Source of the DNA: Pseudomonadota bacterium
GTDB taxonomy: Bacteria; Pseudomonadota; Alphaproteobacteria; Elsterales; Elsteraceae
DNA length: 10,725 nt
NCBI GenBank assembly: GCA_016195115.1
Contig: JACQAI010000518.1
Span: 1 to 10,725, forward strand
Direction: 5' to 3'
Part shown: in pieces, positions 1 through 5,715 of the stretch
Numbering within the stretch: position 1 is the first letter of the stretch
Layout of the letters: every line of letters begins with the position of its first letter
The notes under the pieces: model-generated
What the model saw: the letters and a program-made list of their open reading frames with translations, nothing else
Told to the model about the DNA's origin: nothing
Database searches by the model: none
Translations under genes and position numbers: made by a program

Positions 1-247
1 CAGCCGGTTTAACCCCGAGCTCGCTCCACAGCACGACCAGGTGGTAGAGCAGGTCGACGCTTTCGGGGATCAGCTGGTCGCGATCGCCGCGGGTCGCGCA
101 GATCACCACCTCGACGGCTTCCTCGCCGAGTTTCTGGGCCATTTTCTCGCGCCCGAGCGCCATCAGGCGAGCGGTGCGCGAGCGCGACGGATTGCGCGAG
201 CGCTGCTCCCCAACCGCCTCGTAGAGGCGCTTGATTCGACTAGACAT
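1..247 (-). CDS. hisE: Phosphoribosyl-ATP pyrophosphatase, C-terminus cut by window edge
   Basis: HisE hydrolyses phosphoribosyl-ATP to phosphoribosyl-AMP, the second step of histidine biosynthesis, in the cytosol. The 82 visible residues carry the family pattern in order: an N-terminal IKRLYEAV, then a REKMAQKLGEEAVEVVI block (acidic residues of the MazG-like metal site), then GDRDQLIPESVDLLYHLVVLW with the second acidic set. Family members are about 105-110 residues, so roughly the last 25 are missing beyond base 1. The ATG at 247-245 is chosen because an AAGG ribosome-binding site sits 8 bases before it and the protein begins exactly where relatives do. In many alphaproteobacteria hisE follows hisF; here the gene upstream is a Crp/Fnr regulator 219 bases away, so hisE has its own promoter region. 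Identification is from motif recognition and is strong. Confidence 0.92.
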   Translation of the reverse strand, partial: MSSRIKRLYEAVGEQRSRNPSRSRTARLMALGREKMAQKLGEEAVEVVICATRGDRDQLIPESVDLLYHLVVLWSELGVKPA

Positions 248-338
248 CGCCGCAGCCTTGACGCCGTAGTTAAACTCTTGCTGTCAGGATTGCGCTGGAA
301 TCGTTAGAAATTCAATAATTTTCACGGGTTGTGGCGAC

Positions 339-344
339 ATTATA
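339..344 (-). promoter_or_regulatory. Candidate -10 hexamer for hisE
   Basis: Read on the minus strand this is a perfect TATAAT, about 90 bases before the hisE start and in the only AT-rich gap of the left part. No good TTGACA-like hexamer lies 16-18 bases upstream, so it is either a weak or activated promoter or a chance match. It overlaps the DnaA-like box at 340-348. Confidence 0.35.
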
Positions 345-371
345 CACACCCCGTCCCAAGGCATATCCACA
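340..371 (+). promoter_or_regulatory. Two DnaA-box-like 9-mers beside an AT-rich patch
   Basis: TTATACACA at 340-348 fits the DnaA consensus TTATNCACA at every position. ATATCCACA at 363-371 fits at 8 of 9. Both have the same orientation and start 23 bp apart. Immediately left is 301-323, with 18 A/T of 23 bases, the most AT-rich stretch seen in the window. This could be a DnaA-regulated promoter or part of an origin-like region. Two boxes alone do not establish an origin. Confidence 0.3.
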
Positions 372-423
372 AGCGGGGCGCCGGCGCAGCCGCGGGCAGC
401 CGGGCGTCGACGGTGCGACCGAT

Positions 424-440
424 CCGGTCGCGCCGACCGG
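424..440 (-). terminator. Weak hairpin after the Crp/Fnr gene
   Basis: CCGGTC and GACCGG form a 6-bp stem around a 5-base loop, 26 bases after the stop of the regulator gene. No T-run follows on the minus strand, so it is not a standard intrinsic terminator. It may only slow polymerase or be chance in GC-rich DNA. Confidence 0.2.
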
Positions 441-466
441 GTTGCCCGGGGCAGAGCGGGCCACGA

Positions 467-1207
467 TCACGCGTTGTCGATCAGTGCGTCGAACCGCTTC
501 CGATCCAAGACGGACACGTGCTGCCGGTTCTTGATGGCCAGGATCCCGCCGCGTCGCAGCGTGCGGAACGTCCGGCTGATCGCCTCAGGCGACAGCGCCA
601 TGTAGTCCGCAATGTCGGAGCGGCTCATCGTCAAATGAATATCGCCGTTCCGGACTTCGGTCGGCTGCCGATGCTCAAGCATGTGTAGGAACATCGCGAG
701 CCTTGACGCCGCGGTTTTCCGCCCAAGCGCTATGGCATGGTGCTGCGATTCACGCAGCTCGTGACAGACCTTGCAGAGGAAGTGATATTCGAGCTCGGGG
801 GCGCGGCGCAGCAGCCGCTCGAGCGCCGGAATCGGCATGCGATAGGCGGTCACGGGGGTTAACGCCACCGCCGAATTCACATATCGGCCTGCCTCCGAGA
901 GGCCGACGAGATCGTGCGGAAAGAGAAACGCGGTCACGATCTGGCGACTCCGGCCGAGCGGGTGCACCGTCTTCATCACCCCGTGGATGAGGTTGAAGAT
1001 GGCGCCCGCAGGCTGTCGGGCCTCGTACAGGTGCGCGCCCGGCTTCACGTGGACCACGGACGAAATCAATGCCAGCTGGTGACGTTCCGCTTCGCTCAGC
1101 AGCGAGATACGGGCGCCGCCGTTCCTGGTGCTGAATGGCACCGCCTCGATGTCGGGGCCATGTCCTCGGCGCGCCGAGGGTTGCTGGCCGCTGTTTCGCC
1201 GTGGCAC
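467..1207 (-). CDS. Crp/Fnr family regulator, FixK-like (no N-terminal Cys cluster)
   Basis: A 246-residue transcription regulator. Residues about 36-125 are the cyclic-nucleotide-binding-like beta-barrel (VKPGAHLYEARQPAGAIFNLIHG), 126-160 the dimer helix, and 163-240 the winged helix-turn-helix. The recognition helix reads SPEAISR, with E208-x-x-S211-R212, the ExxSR signature that in Fnr/FixK proteins contacts TTGAT half-sites. The only cysteines are C145 and C148, so the Fnr iron-sulphur ligands of the N-terminus are absent. That favours a FixK-type regulator driven by another sensor over a direct oxygen sensor. The start is a GTG with GGGAG six bases before it. A perfect TTGAT-N4-ATCAA box lies upstream, suggesting auto- or cross-regulation. 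A FixL-related kinase is encoded divergently nearby. The symbol fixK is plausible but not certain from sequence alone. Confidence 0.88.
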   Translation of the reverse strand: MPRRNSGQQPSARRGHGPDIEAVPFSTRNGGARISLLSEAERHQLALISSVVHVKPGAHLYEARQPAGAIFNLIHGVMKTVHPLGRSRQIVTAFLFPHDLVGLSEAGRYVNSAVALTPVTAYRMPIPALERLLRRAPELEYHFLCKVCHELRESQHHAIALGRKTAASRLAMFLHMLEHRQPTEVRNGDIHLTMSRSDIADYMALSPEAISRTFRTLRRGGILAIKNRQHVSVLDRKRFDALIDNA

Positions 1208-1260
1208 GAGATTCTCCCAAGCGTCGCGAGCAAGAATGTGACGATTTTCCGTCTTACTTC

Positions 1261-1274
1261 TTGATTCAGATCAA
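1261..1274 (-). promoter_or_regulatory. Fnr/FixK box upstream of the Crp/Fnr gene
   Basis: TTGATTCAGATCAA is a perfect match to TTGAT-N4-ATCAA. Its centre is about 60 bp before the GTG start of the regulator. On the minus strand a CATTCT (1238-1233) lies where a -10 element would sit if the box were centred at -41.5. That would put the transcript start near 1226 and leave a leader of about 19 bases, the geometry of a class II activated promoter. On the plus strand the matching position is GC-only, so control of the phasin gene from this box is less likely. Confidence 0.8.
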
Positions 1275-1360
1275 GCTCTGGCGCGGGTTTGGTTTCGCGG
1301 CGCGCGGCCGCGCGCCTAGACTGCGATCCTGAGCCTGGACCCTGCCTTTGCGTGCTGATG

Positions 1361-1419
1361 CGCTGACGATTTCAGCGGGTCGCCCCCGACGGCCAACACG
1401 GCACGACGGAATTGCCGTG
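1361..1419 (+). other. Two hairpins in the phasin leader
   Basis: CGCTGA (1361-1366) pairs with TCAGCG (1372-1377) across a 5-base loop. CACGGCA (1397-1403) pairs perfectly with TGCCGTG (1413-1419) across a 9-base loop. Both lie between the divergent promoter region and the phasin ribosome-binding site at 1441. No poly-T follows. They may shape the 5' leader of the phasin mRNA; their role is unknown. Confidence 0.35.
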
Positions 1420-1452
1420 CGTCCTGCGGCTCTCGGATCGAGGAGGCACCGC

Positions 1453-1806
1453 ATGACGACCGAACCGGACAGCAACCGTTGGCTCGTCTTCCTGAGCCAG
1501 GGTCCTGAGACCTGGTTGGGCAACTACAGCGCCGTTTTGAGCGCGTCCCAGGCGATCTCCGAGGCCTGGCTCAAGCATCGCTCGGCGCAGGTTCAGAGTA
1601 ACCTCGACGCGTGGGGCAAGCTGGCCGGCTGCAAGGAGGTCGCGGAGATGACCGCGATCCAACAGGGCTGGTATCAAGACGCGACGAAGCGGCTAAGCGC
1701 GGAAATCGCCGGCTACCAGACCCAGGTGGCCGACCTCGTCAAGCATGTCTCGGCCGTGGCCGAACCGCCCCCCGCGCAGCGTCGCACCCCAGCCAAGGTG
1801 GCGTGA
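1453..1806 (+). CDS. Phasin-family small protein (PHA granule-associated, probable)
   Basis: A 117-residue, helix-rich protein without signal peptide or membrane segment. The core (residues about 25-102) has the amphipathic pattern of the phasin_2 family, including WLKHRSAQVQSNLDAW, KEVAEMTAIQQGWYQDATKR and LSAEIAGYQTQVADLVKHV, followed by a Pro/Ala-rich basic tail, also common in phasins. Phasins coat polyhydroxyalkanoate granules. Family assignment rests on pattern, not on a catalytic motif. The ATG at 1453 is chosen over an in-frame upstream ATG at 1348 because a perfect AGGAGG (1441-1446) sits six bases before it and the extra 35 residues look noncoding. The histidine kinase begins about 31 bases after its stop, so the two are probably co-transcribed. 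Confidence 0.75.
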   Translation: MTTEPDSNRWLVFLSQGPETWLGNYSAVLSASQAISEAWLKHRSAQVQSNLDAWGKLAGCKEVAEMTAIQQGWYQDATKRLSAEIAGYQTQVADLVKHVSAVAEPPPAQRRTPAKVA

Positions 1807-1837
1807 CGGAAGCGCTTGCCTAGGCGCGGGCGGCCAC

Positions 1838-3022
1838 ATGGGCAGCCCTCCGGGTCGTGAGCCCGCCATGGCCCGCGACCGTGCCGCGGGCCAAACCGAG
1901 CTCGCCGCCCTGTTCGATCAACCGGCGGTCGGCGTCAAACGGGTTGCGCTCGGCGGCCGTCTGTTGGCCGTCAACCGGAAGCTTTGCGAGCTGCTGGGCT
2001 ACGACAGCGCCGAGCTGCTGCAGCTCCGCGTTGCCGAGATCACCCATCCCGAGGACCGCGAGCGCGAGCTCCAGCTGATCGACCAGCTCACGGGCCAGGA
2101 CGCCTGCAGCTACAGCATCGAAAAGCGGCAGATCGGCAGGACTGGAGCCGAAATATGGACGCGGGTCACGGCCACGCTCGCCCTCGACGGGGCGTCCGGC
2201 GCGCCCGTCTGGATCGCGCTGGTCGAGGACATCGATGCCCACCGACGCGCCGGCCAAGAGCTGCGCCTCGAGCGGCAGGCGACCGAGCGACGCTTGAATG
2301 AGCTCCAGACCGAATTGCTCCATGCGTCGCGCATCAACGAGATGGGACAGCTCGCGTCGGCCCTGGCGCACGAGCTCAATCAGCCGCTCACGGCGGCCAA
2401 CAGCTACATCGGCGCGGTGCGCCGGATGGTGCAGTCGGGCAGCGCCTCGGTCGCGCGGCTGCTCGAGATCATGGACAAGGCATCGGCCCAGATCGGGCGC
2501 GCCGGGCAGACCATCCATCGATTGAGGACCCTGATCGAAAAAGGTGAGACCGAGCGCGCGACCCATGACCTCAATGCGGTTGTCCAAGAGGCGAGCGCGC
2601 TCGCCCTGATCGGCGCGCAGCACGCCTCGGTGCATCTCAGCATGGCGCTGGCCACGCTGATCCCGCCGGTTCTCATCGATAGGATCCAAGTCCAGCAGGT
2701 CATCTTGAATCTCGTGCGCAATGCCGTCGAAGCCATGAGCGGCGTCGAGCGCCGCCATCTTACCTTGGCCACCCGGCAGGTCGACGACGCATACGCCGAG
2801 GTTTCGGTCAGCGATACCGGTCCCGGGCTGCCGCCCGAAATCGCCGCGCGACTGTTCAGGCCGTTCGTCAGCACCAAGCCGACCGGGCTCGGCATCGGCC
2901 TGTCGATCTGCCGATCGATCGTCGACGCCCACGGCGGCAATCTGCGTGCCGACCGCAATTCTGACGGCGGGACGGTCTTCGCCTTCACGCTGCCGCTCGC
3001 TGCCATGAGCGACGGGTCCTAG
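1838..3022 (+). CDS. PAS-domain sensor histidine kinase, FixL-like kinase core
   Basis: A 394-residue soluble sensor kinase with no membrane segment. Residues about 21-135 form one PAS domain (NRKLCELLGY, THPEDR, the latter typical of PAS_3). A short coiled stretch (about 136-165) leads to the dimerisation/phospho-acceptor domain with the H-box ALAHELNQPL (His178). The ATPase domain follows: N-box NLVRNAVEAM (291-300), G1 DTGPGL (326-331), F-box FRPFVSTK and G2 GLGIGL (350-355). The kinase half closely resembles rhizobial FixL. In the PAS domain, the residue that aligns with the haem-binding His of FixL (DRSRH context) is Glu77, so haem binding by that ligand is not expected and the signal is unknown. 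No response regulator is adjacent. The start is uncertain: ATGs at 1745, 1838 and 1868 are in frame. 1838 is preferred because 1745 lies inside the phasin gene. Confidence 0.9.
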   Translation: MGSPPGREPAMARDRAAGQTELAALFDQPAVGVKRVALGGRLLAVNRKLCELLGYDSAELLQLRVAEITHPEDRERELQLIDQLTGQDACSYSIEKRQIGRTGAEIWTRVTATLALDGASGAPVWIALVEDIDAHRRAGQELRLERQATERRLNELQTELLHASRINEMGQLASALAHELNQPLTAANSYIGAVRRMVQSGSASVARLLEIMDKASAQIGRAGQTIHRLRTLIEKGETERATHDLNAVVQEASALALIGAQHASVHLSMALATLIPPVLIDRIQVQQVILNLVRNAVEAMSGVERRHLTLATRQVDDAYAEVSVSDTGPGLPPEIAARLFRPFVSTKPTGLGIGLSICRSIVDAHGGNLRADRNSDGGTVFAFTLPLAAMSDGS

Positions 3023-3024
3023 GG

Positions 3025-3360
3025 TCAGGCCGCCGGGACCTCGTCGATGGCGACGTAGACCGGCCGGCCGGCGGCGCGGAAGCGCGCGACCTCCTGGTCG
3101 GCGCCGGTCGAGGCGCCGCCGACGCGCAGGCAGGCATCGCAGCGCTCGGCCAGCGCCAGCGACACAGGCATCATGATCGCATCGTAGTGATCCGGGCCGG
3201 CGGCCTCGATGATCGGCAGCGCCAGATTGACGCCGATGATCGGCACGTGACCCTTGCGCCACACCGCCAGCGCCGCCGCGTTCAGCGCCCTGAGGTTGGC
3301 GGCGCGCCCCGCCGCGTCGGGCGCGCCGGCGCTGTAAGGGCCGGCGACCATGATCCACAT
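3025..3360 (-). CDS. DUF4406 domain protein (nucleoside deoxyribosyltransferase-like fold)
   Basis: A 111-residue protein that begins MWIMVAGPYSAG and continues with a conserved Arg/Asn stretch (RAANLRALN), GHVPIIGVNLALP, and a C-terminal CDACLRVGGASTGADQEV segment. This order matches small DUF4406 proteins related to nucleoside 2-deoxyribosyltransferases, whose N-terminal aGPY and C-terminal S-x-GA-x-x-E motifs form a nucleotide-binding pocket. The substrate is unknown. The ATG at 3360 is chosen because GAGGAGG (minus strand, 3373-3367) is spaced six bases from it; an upstream in-frame extension looks noncoding. It follows the nucleotidyltransferase gene by 28 bases on the same strand, suggesting one transcript. 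Its stop is only two bases from the stop of the convergent kinase gene. Confidence 0.8.
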   Translation of the reverse strand: MWIMVAGPYSAGAPDAAGRAANLRALNAAALAVWRKGHVPIIGVNLALPIIEAAGPDHYDAIMMPVSLALAERCDACLRVGGASTGADQEVARFRAAGRPVYVAIDEVPAA

Positions 3361-3388
3361 CCGCTGCCTCCTCGTTTGGCGTTGCCGA

Positions 3389-3970
3389 TCATGCGAGCGG
3401 CGGCGCCAGGCGCGCCAGCGGCCAGCGCTCGAGCCAGCGCTTGTCGCGCACCCGATCCAGCACCACGGTCCGCCGATCACCGGCGAACGCCGGGGTCGGC
3501 CGGATCGTCATGGCGAACAGGTCGTCGAGGCCGAACGGCGCCAGCCAGTCGAGCGCGCCGTCGCGCCGCCGCACCGCGACCGCGGTGGCGGTCTCGGGCC
3601 AGTGGCGGAGCGCATCGGCCGTCGAACGGTAGGGCGGATCGCCGTTGCGCGCGTGCATGCGCGCCTGGTTCTTGACCGACCAGCGCACCGCCGGCGCCAG
3701 CGTGGCGAGCCGCGCCTCGAGCGCGCGGTCATGATCCGCGGTGGCGCGTGTCGGGTCGAACCACACGACGTCGATGTCGTCCGCCGGATCGGCGGCCGGC
3801 CGGCCGTGGCCGGCGTCCCATACGGCGGCGCGGACGAACCCGGCGCCGATCCAGCCGTCCGGCAGCGCCAGCGCCTCGACCGCGGCGAGCAGCGCCAGCC
3901 GACGCGCGTCGGCATGCAGCAGTCCGACCAAGGCGGCGCCGAGATCGAAGTCCGGGCGCGGGGGCGTCAT
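3389..3970 (-). CDS. Nucleotidyltransferase family protein (DUF925/NTP_transf_6 type)
   Basis: A 193-residue protein with the features of the DUF925 branch of the nucleotidyltransferase fold. They are the glycine motif IGAGFVRAAVWD (41-52), the metal-binding acidic motif DDIDVVWFDP with Asp65 and Asp67, the family-specific stretch WSVKNQARMHARNGDPPYRS (97-116), RHWPETATAVAVR, and the C-terminal LAPFGLDDLFAM and WLERWP. The substrate of this group is not established. The start at 3970 gives the length usual for the family. In-frame alternatives at 3994, 4021 and 4081 (GTG) have no better ribosome-binding site and add residues that are not conserved. It is transcribed with the DUF4406 gene downstream and diverges from the amidase operon. 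Confidence 0.85.
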   Translation of the reverse strand: MTPPRPDFDLGAALVGLLHADARRLALLAAVEALALPDGWIGAGFVRAAVWDAGHGRPAADPADDIDVVWFDPTRATADHDRALEARLATLAPAVRWSVKNQARMHARNGDPPYRSTADALRHWPETATAVAVRRRDGALDWLAPFGLDDLFAMTIRPTPAFAGDRRTVVLDRVRDKRWLERWPLARLAPPLA

Positions 3971-4289
3971 GCCACTCGGGCGGGCAGGGAGCATCCGGGC
4001 TGACCGACCGTTGAGGGACATGTCAGGGACATTTGCACCACAGCAGCCTCCCTCATGCCGTCGCATTTCGGTACCGATCACCTGAATCTACCCTGCATTT
4101 CCAGGATCCCGGTCGGGGCGCCGGCCGCCCGGGCGCTTGCGGTCGAGCAAGGCGGATCGCCGGGCCGCGACGCTCACCAAGCTCGACACGATCGTCGGGG
4201 CGATCTGTCGGCAGCGCCGCAGCGACGGGCTTGCGTGCCCGACGAATGATCGGCGCGGCCCAACCGCGCGACGAAATTTTAGGCAAATT

Positions 4290-4319
4290 CCGGCGCGCGC
4301 TTTATGCTGCCGGCGCGCG
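4290..4319 (+). repeat. Direct repeat CCGGCGCGCG, 20-bp period, before the sigma-54 promoter
   Basis: The 10-mer occurs at 4290-4299 and 4310-4319, so the copies are about two helical turns apart and on the same face of the DNA. They lie roughly 34-63 bp before the predicted transcript start. This could be a regulator site, but the GC-rich background makes chance possible. Confidence 0.35.
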
Positions 4320-4326
4320 GGCGCGA

Positions 4327-4342
4327 TGGCACGGGACTTGCC
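4327..4342 (+). promoter_or_regulatory. Sigma-54 (RpoN) promoter of the amidase operon
   Basis: The sequence is TGGCAC-G-GGAC-TTGC-C. It has the invariant GG (4328-4329) and GC (4340-4341) separated by exactly ten bases and matches TGGCACR-N4-TTGCW at every fixed position except the last weak one. Transcription should start near 4353, giving a leader of about 29 bases that contains the AGGGGG ribosome-binding site. Sigma-54 promoters need an enhancer-binding activator such as NtrC; which one acts here is not visible. Confidence 0.8.
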
Positions 4343-4381
4343 GTTTTGCCGGCCAATGAAACGCGGAAACAGGGGGCTCTG

Positions 4382-5698
4382 ATGTCGCTCTTCGGTCGCC
4401 GGAATTTCGGCGCGCTCTTGATCATGGCAACCGCCGGCGCCTGGAGCGGCGCGCTCGCGCAGTCGCCCGGCCCGGCCGACCCGGCGCTGCGCACGGTCCC
4501 GGCGACTCGGCTGCCCGGCAAGGTCCACCTCTTGCCCGCGACACTCGAGACGACCCAGTGGGGCTGGTTCAACAATGCCCAGCCGCCGGTGCTGACGATC
4601 AACTCGGGCGACACCGTCATCATGGAAACCATGATGCACTCGCACAACCAGGTCGTCCCCGGCGTCACCATCGAGCAGATCAAGAAGCTGCGCACCGATC
4701 ATCCGGGTCGCGGCCCGCACACCGTGACCGGTCCGGTCTACGTCGAGGGCGCGGAGCCGGGCGACGTCCTCAAGGTCCACATCAACCGCATCGTGCCGCG
4801 CGCCTACGGCACCAACTTCAACGTGCCGGGCATGTTCGGCCAGTTCCCGAACCAGTTCCCCGACGGCCAAGTGAAATACTTCTATCTCGACATGGACAAG
4901 AAGACGACCGAGTTCGCGCCCGGCATCGTGATCCCGCTCCGGCCGTTCCCCGGGACGATCGGGGTCGCACGCGCCGAGCCCGGCCAGTACAGCACGGTGC
5001 CGCCCGGCCGCTACGCCGGCAATCTCGACATCAACGAGATGGTCGAGGGTACGACGCTCTACGTTCCCGTGTTCGTCAAGGGCGCGCTGCTGTGGTCGGG
5101 CGACTCGCACGCCGCGCAGGGCAACGGCGAGGTCAACCTGACCGCGCTCGAGACCGCCTACAAGGAGCTCAACCTGACGATCAGCGTGGTCAAGGGTATG
5201 AAGCTCGAATGGCCGCGCGTCGAGACGCCGACTCATTGGCTGACGCTCGGCTACGACCAGGATCTCAACAAAGCCTTCGACATCTTGAAGGCAGAGACCA
5301 CGCGGTTCCTGGTCGAAAGCCGCAAGGTCAGCCAGGCCGAGGCCGAGCGCATCATGGTCAAGACCTGGGATTGCCGGATCGCCGAGGTCGTCGACGTGCT
5401 CAAGGGCACGTTCTGCATGAACCCGAAGAACGCGAACGCGCCAGCGCCGGCCGGCCTGCCGCTGTCCGAGACCGCAAAGGATCACGTGACCTACGGTGCC
5501 AGCCCCGACCTCAACCTGGCGATGGACTACGCCTCGATGGCGATGATTAACCTGCTCCAGGAGAAGCGCGGCCTGACCCGGCTCGACGCCTACGCGCTCG
5601 CCAGCATGGCGATGGATTGTCGGGTCGGCGCGCCGACCACGGCGGAGAAGGTCGTCCATTGCCTGGTGCCGAAGAGCCTCTGGGTCGCCAAGAAGTAG
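4382..5698 (+). CDS. Exported acetamidase/formamidase family protein
   Basis: A 438-residue member of the FmdA/AmdA family, which hydrolyses short amides to ammonia and the acid. Residues 1-26 are a signal peptide: GRRNFG followed by a hydrophobic stretch and ALA, fitting a Tat signal (RRxF) with cleavage after Ala26, so the enzyme is probably periplasmic. Family features include INSGDTVIMETMMHSHNQ (73-90), GPVYVEGAEPGDVLKVHI (117-134), GIVIPLRPFPGTIGVA (181-196), PPGRYAGNLD (207-216) and GDSHAAQGNGEV (240-251), which together form the active-site core. The C-terminal helical module appears twice (residues 281-350 and 363-432), ungapped. The start at 4382 has AGGGGG five bases before it and places the signal peptide at the N-terminus. 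It is the first gene of a four-gene operon behind a sigma-54 promoter; the next start is 17 bases after its stop. Substrate range is unknown. Confidence 0.92.
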   Translation: MSLFGRRNFGALLIMATAGAWSGALAQSPGPADPALRTVPATRLPGKVHLLPATLETTQWGWFNNAQPPVLTINSGDTVIMETMMHSHNQVVPGVTIEQIKKLRTDHPGRGPHTVTGPVYVEGAEPGDVLKVHINRIVPRAYGTNFNVPGMFGQFPNQFPDGQVKYFYLDMDKKTTEFAPGIVIPLRPFPGTIGVARAEPGQYSTVPPGRYAGNLDINEMVEGTTLYVPVFVKGALLWSGDSHAAQGNGEVNLTALETAYKELNLTISVVKGMKLEWPRVETPTHWLTLGYDQDLNKAFDILKAETTRFLVESRKVSQAEAERIMVKTWDCRIAEVVDVLKGTFCMNPKNANAPAPAGLPLSETAKDHVTYGASPDLNLAMDYASMAMINLLQEKRGLTRLDAYALASMAMDCRVGAPTTAEKVVHCLVPKSLWVAKK

Positions 5699-5715
5699 CC
5701 CAGATCCGCGCCGGG

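Larger units (their letters stand above)
3971..4381. other. Divergent intergenic control region, no convincing gene
   Basis: These 411 bases separate the minus-strand nucleotidyltransferase from the plus-strand amidase operon. Short open frames exist but have no ribosome-binding site or recognisable protein pattern and run across the promoter. Contents: a direct repeat AGGGACAT (4014-4021 and 4025-4032, 11 bp apart), an AT-rich imperfect palindrome near 4273-4290, a 10-base direct repeat CCGGCGCGCG spaced 20 bp (4290-4299, 4310-4319), a sigma-54 promoter (4327-4342), and the ribosome-binding site at 4371-4376. No clear full NtrC dyad was seen. Confidence 0.6.

Noticed and set aside
1336..1351. 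Possible sigma-54 promoter before the phasin (TGG...TTTGC)
   Set aside because: The GG and GC are eleven bases apart instead of ten, and the -24 element is poor.
4014..4032. AGGGACAT direct repeat as an insertion-sequence end
   Set aside because: No matching inverted end, transposase remnant or target duplication is visible. It may be a small operator or chance.
4034..4039. TGCACC as an NtrC site
   Set aside because: Only a half-site is present, with no GGTGCA arm at the right distance, and it is over 300 bp from the promoter.
4137..4382. Plus-strand small open frame of 81 codons before the amidase
   Set aside because: It has no ribosome-binding site, spans the sigma-54 promoter and leader, and has no recognisable pattern.
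4088..5659. Minus-strand open frame of 523 codons opposite the amidase
   Set aside because: It is antisense to a well-supported gene, and its sequence shows only the mirrored codon bias of the amidase.
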